Source: Magnetococcus sp. PR-3
Lineage (GTDB): Bacteria; Pseudomonadota; Magnetococcia; Magnetococcales; Magnetococcaceae
NCBI RefSeq assembly: GCF_036689865.1
Contig: NZ_JBAHUQ010000019.1
Span: forward strand, 1 to 64,000
DNA: 64,000 nucleotides
Direction of reading: 5' to 3'
In this document: in pieces, positions 36,906 through 45,743 of the stretch
Numbering within the stretch: the stretch's first letter is position 1
Layout: each line of letters opens with the position of its first letter
Made by a program: the position numbers and the translations under genes
Notes under the pieces: model-generated
Told to the model about the DNA's origin: nothing
Database searches by the model: none
The model's input: only the letters and a program-made list of their open reading frames with translations

Positions 36906-37979
36906 TGTCGTTCCTTGAGTGAAACTCAGAGGAGGCGACAAGATCATTCCGGCCGGTATTAGCCGAATGTCAACGAGCAGTCCCCGCTAAGGAAGATGGC
37001 TTCTAGCGATGTCGATTGAATTGAAGATGGCAATATCTGGCATGGCTGCCAGATTAAAGGCCGGACTAATTCATGAGGAGACGAACACGAGGGGAAAATA
37101 ATTTAGGTTTTACATGAGCCAAGATAACACCTAGCGCTGAACCTCTTCAGATTTCAATATCAAGCTACTGGAGGCTACTTGCTCAATTTGACTAACCATC
37201 CTCTGTCTGGGGAGGAATGTCAAAACAATTATTCTATATAAAATAGCAAGCGCACAGGACGGAATCCATGTCGGCTCCCCGATGATTCCATACGGATTTG
37301 TGGAACAGATGAGGATGTGACTGGGCTGTTGTGCCTCCCAAAAACTCCATCCGTGAGGAATGATTTGGGAGGGGATTTGTTCTTGGGTCCGGTTTGATGC
37401 GTGCCACACCCAAGGATGGCACGCAAGAGTTGTGATGTTGATTTTATTTGGAATTCCAGATGGCACGCAAAGTTTCTATCCGTGCCATGCGTGCCAGGGG
37501 CAATCTGAATCCGTTTTTGGGAACTGAATTCCACGATTAGGAAGCTATTGGCAACACAAGTACGCAGTTTGATGGATGCTCGCTCGCCACTTGTCCGGAC
37601 ATACAGAGAACTTCCATGTGAATCCGGATTTAGGCCCACCAAATTCTGATCCAACCCCATCCGGGGAGATCCAAGAAACCAATGGAAACGTTGGCTTTTT
37701 TCTTTTGTGAACGTCTCATTTCGACAGAGACAATACACATCGATTTTTTAGCACTTCTTCCACATAACAGCCCTTGGGCATGGAACAAGTAACGCCCTCC
37801 CCTTATGACAAAAATCCCACTGTGGCCTTCACTGAGACAACCAACCCCTCTCAGTCCAGAGTCAATAGAGGCATGAGAAACCGGTCAGGCAAATAGCACT
37901 CATAAGTCCATGTTAAACAATCTGTATTGAGCACCTACTCAAAAAACATCTCACCATCACACCAAAGCCCATTATAATC
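36906..37979. other. Long gene-poor stretch after the DUF1611 gene
   Basis: About 1.07 kb with no convincing gene. The longest frame (169 codons, minus, 37229-37738) is Ser/Arg-rich, has no recognisable domain and spans the GCGTGCCA cluster; I do not accept it. The notable contents are the iterated 8-bp motif at 37399-37496 and several ATCCG-containing short repeats. Confidence 0.55.
37399..37496. repeat. Cluster of five GCGTGCCA/TGGCACGC motifs
   Basis: GCGTGCCA occurs at 37399-37406 and 37489-37496, its complement TGGCACGC at 37417-37424 and 37461-37468, and a 7/8 copy (CCGTGCCA) at 37480-37487. The first pair forms an 8-bp inverted repeat with a 10-nt loop, the second pair a 7-bp inverted repeat. 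Five copies in 98 bp is far above chance and suggests a protein-binding cluster or a structured RNA. Confidence 0.6.
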
Positions 37980-39206
37980 ATGATTATGCGATTGTTGCTG
38001 TGTCATGGCCGACCACGATGGGGCTTTATGGTGCCTTTTTCATTGAAACATCTGTTTAAACGTCAACAACCAGCTGAGCAGACAGCAACCTATCCAGGTT
38101 TTACACCCTCTCCAAAACAGGCGGCAGGGTTGAATGCAGCCCACTTAAGCCAACAAGAGCGAGAGTGGGTTTTGGGCCTAGCCGATTATACCAGCGCCTC
38201 TATTTTGGACTTTATCGCACCGGGACGTTATGACACGTTGCATGAGATCAAACAGATCTCTAAGAAGCCTTCACGGGCCAAACTACGCCTCTTTAAACGC
38301 GCCTATTACACCCAGCTTTTACGCCTATCTAGCACCATTGTGCGAGCGACTCGAATTCTTAATCAATGCCATAAGAATCAGGAACGGATCTCTTTTGGGC
38401 CATTACTGGCTGAGGTGGTACCGGACCCTGGACAATTCTCTTCCCCGCAGAAATATGAAATTCTGAGAATTCTTTATGGCCTTTATTCAGATAATGAAGA
38501 GATCCTTCATATTTTAGATATTTATCAAGGCATGGAACGACGCCTATTGGTGGATCTTTTTGGGGGGCAGGCCCATGATTATCGCGAAAGACCACACCTG
38601 AGCGTTTACAATGGAATGCTGGTACTTTCTCTCGATCATCCTGATGATTTTTTCTCAGTTATTGAGACTTTGGATCCCCGTACGATCGCCATCATGAAAC
38701 GGGTAGAGCCCAAAAGCAAAAGCATTAAATGCCCTTGGATCTATCTCATATTGCTCAATACAACCGCTTTAAATGATAAGGATGAAATGGCAAGAGAACA
38801 CACGCTCAAACATGAATATAGCCATGGCCTAAACTGGATCATTCGAGACAGCTATCCACAGCTTGAACCCGATGCCTTAATGCACATAAAAGATGAGATG
38901 TTAGCGTTCTATCATGAGGGCTACAGCCAACCACAGATGGAAGATATTTTATGCGGGGAAGATAGCCCGTATAGCTGGCTCTACACCTCATTCAGGGAGA
39001 GTTTTCCATCCTATTTGAGGCATCAAACGGAACGAGGTTCCGACCATGCTTTCCGTTGCTGGATCCAGCAAAAGGTTAAACTGTTATACCTGTTAAAAAG
39101 AAGTAAGATCCCTAACCTCTACCACCTCCTTATTCTAACACCAATTATGCAATGGGACAGGCTCTACCGGGATGCCGACCTACTTAAAGCCATTGTAAAC
39201 AAGTGA
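37980..39206 (+). CDS. Uncharacterised protein, predicted HExxH zinc metallopeptidase
   Basis: A 408-residue protein (start uncertain; an internal ATG at 38028 is also possible, neither has a clear ribosome binding site). No named family is recognised. Residues about 283-290 read TLKHEYSHGLNW, a perfect HExxH zinc motif, and about 20 residues later HIKDEMLAFYHEG offers a Glu as third ligand, the gluzincin arrangement. Predicted alpha-helical N-terminal half with many Leu/Arg. No signal peptide or membrane segment is obvious, so it is likely cytoplasmic. It stands alone on the plus strand between long non-coding regions. Confidence 0.7.
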   Translation: MIMRLLLCHGRPRWGFMVPFSLKHLFKRQQPAEQTATYPGFTPSPKQAAGLNAAHLSQQEREWVLGLADYTSASILDFIAPGRYDTLHEIKQISKKPSRAKLRLFKRAYYTQLLRLSSTIVRATRILNQCHKNQERISFGPLLAEVVPDPGQFSSPQKYEILRILYGLYSDNEEILHILDIYQGMERRLLVDLFGGQAHDYRERPHLSVYNGMLVLSLDHPDDFFSVIETLDPRTIAIMKRVEPKSKSIKCPWIYLILLNTTALNDKDEMAREHTLKHEYSHGLNWIIRDSYPQLEPDALMHIKDEMLAFYHEGYSQPQMEDILCGEDSPYSWLYTSFRESFPSYLRHQTERGSDHAFRCWIQQKVKLLYLLKRSKIPNLYHLLILTPIMQWDRLYRDADLLKAIVNK

Positions 39207-39375
39207 TCGATATAAGATATCTATCCACCCCACCTCTAAACATCATTTTCAAGCACGCCATGGTGCGGGTTGAGTGGCTGGAAATCAGCCACCCAAACAA
39301 CATCCATGAACCGACCTACAGAAATAAGGGGTACCTAGCCGGGTACAGTAATCCTTCTTCGACACAGCCTTAGCA

Positions 39376-40176
39376 TCAAGTGCATCGCACCAGATATGGG
39401 TACTCAGATATTTTAAGGGAAGCAGATTGGAATATAATCTTCATGCTTATCCCCCGACATGGGTGGCCGTTTGGGCGCCACTTTGGTCGGGTAAACACTT
39501 CGATCTTCGTAGATGACAGTTGATATTTTGCGGGATAGTCACTGGATGAGATCAACTCAACACGGCTAAAAACTGCTTTTAACTTGTCATAATAATCAAG
39601 ACCAGGGGCCCGCACATGACCATATTCCAGCGGATTGGGTGCCCCATACTCAACGGTTGTTTCAGACACAATGGGAACAGGTAAGATAGCGGCCCCATCA
39701 TCTTTCAAAACACGTTTAACCTCATTCAAAGCCAATTGGTCATCTTGAATATGTTCCAAAACATGCGAGGCAAACAACAAATCGACCGATTTATCCCGCA
39801 AAGGAATCTTACACATATCAGAAAAAAATTGGACGTTACCTTCGCAATAATCTGTCTTGATATAGTTTGCTGCTTTTTCTCTTAGCAGTTTTTCAATCTG
39901 CTTTTCGGGCGCATAGTGTACAACCACACCACTAGAGGAGGATTGATCAAGTAACTTATTAATAACCAAACTTTGAAAGCGTGCCCGTTGCATACTTAAA
40001 CAAACCGGGCAAATTTCATTTGGCCTTGAATAATGTTCCAGATGCAACGGACCAAACGGCCCGTGATAGCCACAAATCGGGCATGAAAAAGCCGCTTGTC
40101 CAGGCCACTTAACCCTATAATAGATCGGGCCAACTATTTTCTTTACGGCTCTTGAGCGCAACAAGCTAGGCAGCAT
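39376..40176 (-). CDS. SAM-dependent methyltransferase with N-terminal Cys-rich knuckle
   Basis: A 266-residue class I methyltransferase. The N-terminus has a zinc-ribbon-like set, SCPICGYHGPFG and EICPVCLSMQRAR. The Rossmann core lacks a textbook GxGxG but has VVHYAPEKQIEKLLREK, KTDYCEGNVQFFSDMCKIPL, and DLLFASHVLEHIQDDQLALN. Similar proteins modify sugars or are associated with glycosyltransferases. The substrate is unknown. It is isolated on the minus strand; a terminator was not found. Confidence 0.8.
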   Translation of the reverse strand: MLPSLLRSRAVKKIVGPIYYRVKWPGQAAFSCPICGYHGPFGPLHLEHYSRPNEICPVCLSMQRARFQSLVINKLLDQSSSSGVVVHYAPEKQIEKLLREKAANYIKTDYCEGNVQFFSDMCKIPLRDKSVDLLFASHVLEHIQDDQLALNEVKRVLKDDGAAILPVPIVSETTVEYGAPNPLEYGHVRAPGLDYYDKLKAVFSRVELISSSDYPAKYQLSSTKIEVFTRPKWRPNGHPCRGISMKIIFQSASLKISEYPYLVRCT

Positions 40177-41311
40177 TAAGCATCTCCAGTATCAGGACGG
40201 ATTCACCCCATGGATCAACGCAAAAAGCACGCCACCCCCCAAGCTTAAACAAGGGAAGTGTATTCGGTGCTCCACGCTGAAGGCGGATCTCATGACAGCT
40301 TTTGAATACCAAGGGCGGGCCCCACTCACCCCCCTTTACGAACAGCAGAAACATCATGCTTAACGTATGCGTGCAACCTCTCGACATCTCTTTCACTTAC
40401 ACAAACAGTCAACCTGGCTTAAAGCCGAGAGCCGACACCACACCCACCTAAGAAAAGCCCCAGACTTACCTGAACCGAGTAAGGACGCATCGAAGCGTAC
40501 CAAGAACGAACGTTGCGAGATCAACCACTCATCACTCCATTCTATCATACAGGTGAAAAACACTGATCTCCCCACACATCATTAAGAGTAACGAGAGAAC
40601 TGGCCAGCCTGACATCTTAGGAAAATAGGCGCAGAGGGTTAGGCATAAACCATTTGTGGCATGGGCTCAGAGCAACCATACCAGTACAAGCCATGACTCT
40701 TACGCCGAGTAAAAAAGCGTTTCCACACACCAGCAAGAGCGATCCTCAGACACGCCTCCCCCTAAGACCTCATCGATTACGCTGACAAAGAAGGGGGAGA
40801 GTTCTGAGCGTAGCAAGAGTGTATGCGATACAACAGAAGAAGAGAGCTCTACTTACCGTATTCAATCCTCGTTTTAAGTGAAGTTCAGGTCGGTTCTCGA
40901 TGCTCTACTTTGAGCCGCGCCATCCTCTAAGCAACCTCTGAATACACTCAGGATACAGATGCTCAACAGGGCATGGTTTAGCCTTCTCAATCTTCCTGGG
41001 CAATCATCCTAGGAACACGATACCCACACTGGTTGAGCGATCCGGGCCATAGACCAACCCCTGTCACACACGGCTTGGTCTGTGCCCCATAACAACCAGA
41101 AAGGTGTGGTACTGATGGGTATTTGCTAGGATCAGGGTGTCTGAATCAAGCTTTTTTTAACCATAAGATAGACCAAGCATTGCTGATATCTGTATAGATA
41201 GACGAACCCCTCTTTCTTTCATGGGTCAGATACCCTAACCTTGCGTCAAAAGAGCACAGGTCAGGCCACCATCTTTGTTCGATAGACAGTGCAAAATGAG
41301 GTAAAAAAGCC
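40177..41311. other. Gene-free stretch of about 1.1 kb
   Basis: No ORF with a domain or a ribosome binding site is present; the open frames of 60-80 codons on both strands overlap each other and look random. No tRNA, strong hairpin or tandem repeat was seen. It may be decayed sequence or hold an unrecognised RNA. Confidence 0.5.
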
Positions 41312-42016
41312 ATGCAGCAAGCGTTTGATTATGAGAGTAATGAGCTTGAAACGTTAAGTGGCACCATTCACTATCAGCAAGCGATCATGCGCTTTTTTGC
41401 ACCCCATATTCATGGTCATGTTTTAGAGGTGGGTGCCGGTATCGGCGTCTATAGCGACTATCTACTGCCTCTGAGCGATCACCTCTCACTTATTGAGCCT
41501 GACGCCAAACAGGCCAAACGGCTTGCTGAGCATGTGGGTGCGTTGGATTCTGTAACCATCCACGCCACAACCATTGAAACCTACATTGCCACAGCACCAG
41601 CCAAAATTGACAGCGTGGTGATGATCAATGTACTTGAACATATTCAGGATGATATCAAAATTTTGCAGCATCTGTACGCGCAACTGAAGCCTGGTGGGGC
41701 ATTGTTAATTTTTGTCCCTGCACTACAGAGTCTGTTTAGTGATTTGGATCGTAAATTTGGTCATTACCGGCGCTATTCAAAACACGATCTGGTCAACAAA
41801 GTTCAAATTGCAGGCTTTCACATGGAACAGGTTCGCTGGTTCGATCCAACGGGTATTCTTCCATGGTATCTTTTGCATACCCTGGGGAAAAAAACAGAGA
41901 TCAGCGAGTCGATGGCGAAAATCTATGATCAAGGGGTCATAAGCTGGATGGGGCCATTGCAATACCATCTACCCATGCCTATTGGCAAAAACCTGTTATT
42001 GATTGCGCGTAAATAA
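41312..42016 (+). CDS. Class I SAM-dependent methyltransferase
   Basis: A 234-residue methyltransferase with motif I VLEVGAGIGVYSDYLL, acidic motif II SLIEPDAKQAKRL, motif post-II SVVMINVLEHIQDDIKILQH and motif III LKPGGALLIFVPALQSLFS. The C-terminal half (KFGHYRRYSKHDLVNKVQIA) is that of methyltransferases often paired with lipid-linked glycosyltransferases. The membrane glycosyltransferase gene follows 105 bp downstream on the same strand, suggesting joint action on a glycan or lipid. Confidence 0.88.
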   Translation: MQQAFDYESNELETLSGTIHYQQAIMRFFAPHIHGHVLEVGAGIGVYSDYLLPLSDHLSLIEPDAKQAKRLAEHVGALDSVTIHATTIETYIATAPAKIDSVVMINVLEHIQDDIKILQHLYAQLKPGGALLIFVPALQSLFSDLDRKFGHYRRYSKHDLVNKVQIAGFHMEQVRWFDPTGILPWYLLHTLGKKTEISESMAKIYDQGVISWMGPLQYHLPMPIGKNLLLIARK

Positions 42017-42121
42017 TCTTACTTTCACAGCGCTGCAACCTCTACATCAAACCAAGCTATCAGCATGGGTTATCTCAGAGTAGCGAGATCAAGAGCTGTT
42101 GATGATATGGAGTAATGAGAC

Positions 42122-43843
42122 ATGAACACCCCCTCACCTGGATCTTTATCATCCCAGCCATATGCTCGGATCGGCTGGCTTGGGCTATTGTTCATCCTTA
42201 CCGCTCACCTTCTATTGATCATAGGGTTGGAGCCATCCATGTCAGGCAGTGATGACATGGGATATGCACAGATAGCTCACCAGATTGCTTCAGGCCAATA
42301 CACCCCTGCCCCCCATCATTTCAGTAACCGTCTTGGGCTACTTTTTCCCACAGCACTTTTTTACCAAATTTTTGAGGTCACACCCTGGAGCACCATTCTA
42401 CTCCCCGTTATAACCTCACTTCTTTCTATCACCGTACTCTATGCGGTGGTCGTTAGCTTTGCTTCGGTTCATGCGGGGCTCATTGCCGCCATGCTTTTAG
42501 CCTTTAACCCCCTACAACTGGGAGAGGTCAGCTATTTAAGCGCAGATAGCGTGCTTAGTGCAGGCTATCTCCTTGGTGTAGCCAGCATCCATTTTGGCCG
42601 CAACGCAACCCATGCACGAAGATGGGCCATCATTGCCGGTGCCGCTCTGTTCTGGGCCTTTACCGTCAAACTGACGGTGATCGGCATCATACCTTTTCTA
42701 TTGATTGTGATGTTTTACGATCTTCGAAAACGCCAGCACGGTCTCTTTTGGCGCGCTTTCATCACAACAGGAGTCACTCTTTTATTCATCTATTTAGCGG
42801 CATATGCCGTGGCGACAGGCAACCCACTTTTCCGCTTTCAAGGCATTAGTGAAGTGTTGCAAGACAGTAGCTATGTCACATACAGCACAGAAGGTTTAAT
42901 CAACCGTTTTACCATTGAACCGGTTATGAGCATCCTCTCCCATACAGGGTTAGGACTGGTATTGATCATATGTTGGCCAGCACTTGGCGCCTTGTTTTTC
43001 TTAAAAAACCTTAGACAGGGCCCATGGTTGTTCTGGTTTGGTGCCGGAATTTCCTACTTACTGTTCTACTGGTTTGGCTCCACATCACTCTCTAACTATG
43101 AACCCTTACCTGTCTATGCACGGATGATGCTCCCTGCACTGCCCTATTTTATTCTGATGGGGGTGTGGAGCTGGACCCACATGATTAAGAGCAGAACCGA
43201 ACCCTGTGGCAGATGGATTGGCCTACTGGTTATAAGCGTACCCTTGGTTTCTGGCCTGATGTTTTTATTACTGGCGCAGATGGAGCTTAATAAACGGGAT
43301 CTGTTTTTTGCGACTGGCGCCTTGAGTATTCCATTGTTGCTCATGGTATGGCAGTGGGTTCAAGCCAGACGTTCAGTGCAGAGCCAAGGGCTAAAACCCT
43401 GGCAAATAAGCACAATAATGGTCGTTATCTGGGCCTTTATCCCCTTCTTTAATCTGCAATCTGGCTCCATTGCCCACCCAGCCTATTATCATGGCTTCAA
43501 ACAGCTAACGGCAGACAAGATCAAACCACAAAAGCAAACGGTTGAGATCGTGACGGACCGACGCAGCAAGCAGCTGATCAACTTCTATCTGGGTTTTGAT
43601 CAACACCCTGTTGTTGTTGTAAAAAAATGGGATGAGGTGACGGATATTCACCAGTGCGTGCCACAAAAGCGCTGGTTATTACGTAATGAAATATTAATGA
43701 CCAGCCTGCATAAAGCCTATAAAGACCCCCTACCAGAAGAAGCCTTAACCCCCCCTAAAAGCCGCTGGCGTCTTCTTGAAAAACGTGAGGGGATGGCACT
43801 CTATGAGCAAGCATGTCGGCCTGAAACACCCAGCCAGATGTGA
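42122..43843 (+). CDS. GT39/ArnT-like membrane glycosyltransferase
   Basis: A 573-residue integral membrane protein with about 10-12 hydrophobic segments (starting GWLGLLFILTAHLLLIIGLE). The first periplasmic loop carries the catalytic acidic pair in SGSDDMGYAQIAHQIASGQY and the region NRLGLLFPTALFYQIF typical of the PMT_2/GT-C fold. These enzymes transfer sugars from polyprenyl phosphate to lipids or proteins. A periplasmic C-terminal domain of about 120 residues (from HPAYYHGFKQLTADKIK) follows. It probably works with the methyltransferase upstream. Confidence 0.85.
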   Translation: MNTPSPGSLSSQPYARIGWLGLLFILTAHLLLIIGLEPSMSGSDDMGYAQIAHQIASGQYTPAPHHFSNRLGLLFPTALFYQIFEVTPWSTILLPVITSLLSITVLYAVVVSFASVHAGLIAAMLLAFNPLQLGEVSYLSADSVLSAGYLLGVASIHFGRNATHARRWAIIAGAALFWAFTVKLTVIGIIPFLLIVMFYDLRKRQHGLFWRAFITTGVTLLFIYLAAYAVATGNPLFRFQGISEVLQDSSYVTYSTEGLINRFTIEPVMSILSHTGLGLVLIICWPALGALFFLKNLRQGPWLFWFGAGISYLLFYWFGSTSLSNYEPLPVYARMMLPALPYFILMGVWSWTHMIKSRTEPCGRWIGLLVISVPLVSGLMFLLLAQMELNKRDLFFATGALSIPLLLMVWQWVQARRSVQSQGLKPWQISTIMVVIWAFIPFFNLQSGSIAHPAYYHGFKQLTADKIKPQKQTVEIVTDRRSKQLINFYLGFDQHPVVVVKKWDEVTDIHQCVPQKRWLLRNEILMTSLHKAYKDPLPEEALTPPKSRWRLLEKREGMALYEQACRPETPSQM

Positions 43844-44247
43844 TGCCACCACGCCTAAATATGCATCATCAACACACCATCACTCTCCTGGCCTAGGCAG
43901 CAGCATTTAGACATCTATACCGCGATGCGTAGGCTCAGAACAGTTGCATATTTGTCATGATATGGGGGGGGTGCCCCCCTCCTTCTTATCTCTCAACCCC
44001 CATGAGATAATCATATCTACGCAGGCAACCTGCACCTCGAAACAGACCCAAGAATGTCACGATGCATCAACCTAAGACGCCCATAACAGTGGGTGTGGTT
44101 GATCGCTGGAAGAGATAATATGGACACCCTTCAAGCCTGACATGACACCGCAGAGCCTCCTAACCCTGCCCCCCCCGAATCATAAGATTGAAGACCACAT
44201 CCTGTGACCAAACACGCCAGACATAGCTTCGTTAGGCGTCAAGTCTA
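43844..44247. other. Intergenic region before the arsR regulon
   Basis: No gene is seen. A G8-TG-C6 hairpin at about 43964-43980 lies 120 bp past the glycosyltransferase stop and may slow transcription, but no T-tract follows. The arsR promoter begins at its right end. Confidence 0.5.
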
Positions 44248-44276
44248 TTGACACCCTTTACGCTCCATACTATAAT
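44248..44276 (+). promoter_or_regulatory. Perfect consensus sigma-70 promoter of the arsR gene
   Basis: TTGACA (44248-44253), a 17-bp spacer and TATAAT (44271-44276): both hexamers and the spacing are perfect. The predicted transcription start is 7-8 bases after the -10, at about 44283-44284, which coincides with the A of the arsR ATG. Confidence 0.92.
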
Positions 44277-44291
44277 TCGAAACATGTCGAA
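44276..44291. promoter_or_regulatory. ArsR operator O1 over the -10/start codon
   Basis: Inverted repeat TTCGA-N6-TCGAA overlapping the last base of the -10 box, the predicted transcription start and the arsR ATG (44284-44286 lies within its spacer). The same element, with 6-bp arms, recurs at 44629-44646. Confidence 0.75.
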
Positions 44292-44607
44292 CTTTAGAGA
44301 AAACAATCTGGATCAGACTGCCGAGCGTTTTAAAGCGTTATCCAACCCCCACCGGTTGCAACTGTTTTTAAAGCTCGCGGCATCTTGCCAACCCGGACAG
44401 AGCTGCTCCGATGAAGCCATGACCCAATGTGTTGGAGAGCTAAGCCATAATATCGGTTTGGCACCATCCACCATATCCCATCACTTAAAAGAGCTTCACC
44501 GTTCGGGTTTAATCCATATGCGACGTAACGGTAAAAATGTTGAGTGCTGGGTTAACCGAGAAACCACAGAAGAGTTGGCACTGTTTTTTGAACAATGCAA
44601 ATCCTAA
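44284..44607 (+). CDS. ArsR/SmtB-family transcriptional repressor
   Basis: A 107-residue winged-helix repressor: ERFKALSNPHRLQLFLKLAA, recognition helix LAPSTISHHLKELHRSGLIH and wing MRRNGKNVECWVN. Cys residues in ASCQPGQSCSDEAMTQC and the VECWV wing could sense metal, arsenite or an Fe-S/redox signal, but the classical ArsR ELCVCDL motif is absent. The ATG at 44284 has no ribosome binding site and sits at the predicted transcription start, so the mRNA should be leaderless. It is expected to repress itself and the CopZ-like gene downstream. Confidence 0.9.
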   Translation: MSNFRENNLDQTAERFKALSNPHRLQLFLKLAASCQPGQSCSDEAMTQCVGELSHNIGLAPSTISHHLKELHRSGLIHMRRNGKNVECWVNRETTEELALFFEQCKS

Positions 44608-44628
44608 GCGTATTTTTTTACCCTAACA

Positions 44629-44646
44629 GTTCGAATATTCTCGAAC
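44629..44646. promoter_or_regulatory. ArsR operator O2 before the CopZ-like gene
   Basis: GTTCGA-N6-TCGAAC, a perfect 6-bp inverted repeat with the same 6-nt spacing as O1, 25 bp before the CopZ-like start codon and 22 bp after arsR. It implies a second regulated promoter or internal block. Confidence 0.75.
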
Positions 44647-44670
44647 TTTAATATCATTAAGGAGCACCTC

Positions 44671-45201
44671 ATGACTTGCTGTTCCCAACCACAATCCCAT
44701 GAAGAGCATGACATCAACCTTTGCAACCCGACCAAGCCCCCTTGTCCCACGTGCAAAAATCTTGGCTCAGTGGTCAAACCCTTAACCCCTAAACACACAC
44801 TCAAAGCAGAGTTTCGTTCACATGTTAACGAGCATGGCCACTACCACTTCTGCGAAAGCCCCAGCTGCCCTGTGGTCTATTACGATGCACTTTCAGAAAG
44901 CGTGTTTACCCAAGATCAGCTCATTAACCGTGTAACGATCAAAGATGACCATCCTAAAACACCCTTATGCTATTGCTTTAAGGTGCTAAAAGAGGACGCT
45001 CTTAAAGAGCTTGCACAGCAAGGAACGACGGATGTGATCGCCATGATCCAAGAACGCATGAAAAAACATGGATGTCAGTGTGAGAAGCTAAACCCTCGTG
45101 GAGGCTGCTGTCTTCAAGACATTAAACAGTGGTTGGCGCAACAGGGTATTCATCCAGAGTCTCAAAGCACACCCTCGTCAGGTTGTGGATGTGGCTCATA
45201 A
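44671..45201 (+). CDS. CopZ-like Cys-rich [2Fe-2S]/zinc protein
   Basis: A 176-residue soluble protein resembling the N-terminal domain of Archaeoglobus CopZ, which binds one zinc and one [2Fe-2S] cluster and can reduce or deliver metal. Cys pattern: PCPTCKN, FCESPSCPVVYYD, then LCYCFKVLKEDALKEL, HGCQCEKL and GGCCLQ for the cluster. The heavy-metal-associated CopZ C-terminal domain is missing; instead the protein ends in GCGCGS. AAGGAG precedes the start. With the ArsR regulator it probably forms a metal or thiol-stress response unit; the cognate transporter is not here. Confidence 0.8.
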   Translation: MTCCSQPQSHEEHDINLCNPTKPPCPTCKNLGSVVKPLTPKHTLKAEFRSHVNEHGHYHFCESPSCPVVYYDALSESVFTQDQLINRVTIKDDHPKTPLCYCFKVLKEDALKELAQQGTTDVIAMIQERMKKHGCQCEKLNPRGGCCLQDIKQWLAQQGIHPESQSTPSSGCGCGS

Positions 45202-45743
45202 TCCATAGCCACTTTGGAACAAACCTACCGGCTAGAAGAGGCATTGCACCCCATGAGGCACAGCTTTTGGTTTGCATAGACAGCTAAATAGAAAAAATCA
45301 ATTGAGCAAGCAAACCCTTAACATCCGCTGATTAAATCATAGAACCGAGTCGTTTTATCTCAGAGGCCAGGGTACAAACTTTCAACCACGAAACATACCC
45401 CTTGCGCGTGCTGCAACTAAAGCACGCGGCTGACTGCATGACCCGCAGGAGTAAAGCACCGGGCATCCGACAGTGGCCAATCCAGCAAAGAGGTAGGGCT
45501 CAGAAAGTGTTCAATGACCAGATATAAGAGAGATCAAACCCACGAAGGCCCCACGACAGGGAGAGTGCCACCCCTTCAGTGAGATTTTTAAGGACCATAA
45601 TTAGCTTAAAATACATACTCATAACGGTCTTGTCATCTATCTAGACAGGTCATGTTAAAGGCTGAGCTTCATCACCCAAGGAGAAGAGCACTTAACGGGA
45701 TACACAGATTGCACCACGAAAAGCGTGAGCATAACGCGACATT
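45202..45743. other. Gene-free stretch between the CopZ-like gene and galE
   Basis: No supported gene, RNA or terminator hairpin. Both flanking genes end here (convergent), so 540 bp without a terminator is somewhat odd. Confidence 0.5.

Noticed and set aside
32701-37641. Possible att direct repeat: GGCCCACCA at the tRNA 3' end (32701-32709) and at 37633-37641, bracketing the racemase/kinase patch
   Set aside because: Only nine identical bases, flanks do not align without gaps, and no integrase lies between. Chance cannot be excluded.
37229-37738. 169-codon minus-strand open frame
   Set aside because: No ribosome binding site, biased Ser/Arg-rich composition, no domain, and it runs through the GCGTGCCA cluster.
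37980-38027. Extra N-terminal 16 codons of the HEYSH protein
   Set aside because: Kept in the coordinates but not counted as supported; no ribosome binding site distinguishes 37980 from 38028.
43921-43985. G8-TG-C6 hairpin after the glycosyltransferase gene
   Set aside because: Lacks a T-tract and lies 120 bp downstream; not reported as a terminator.
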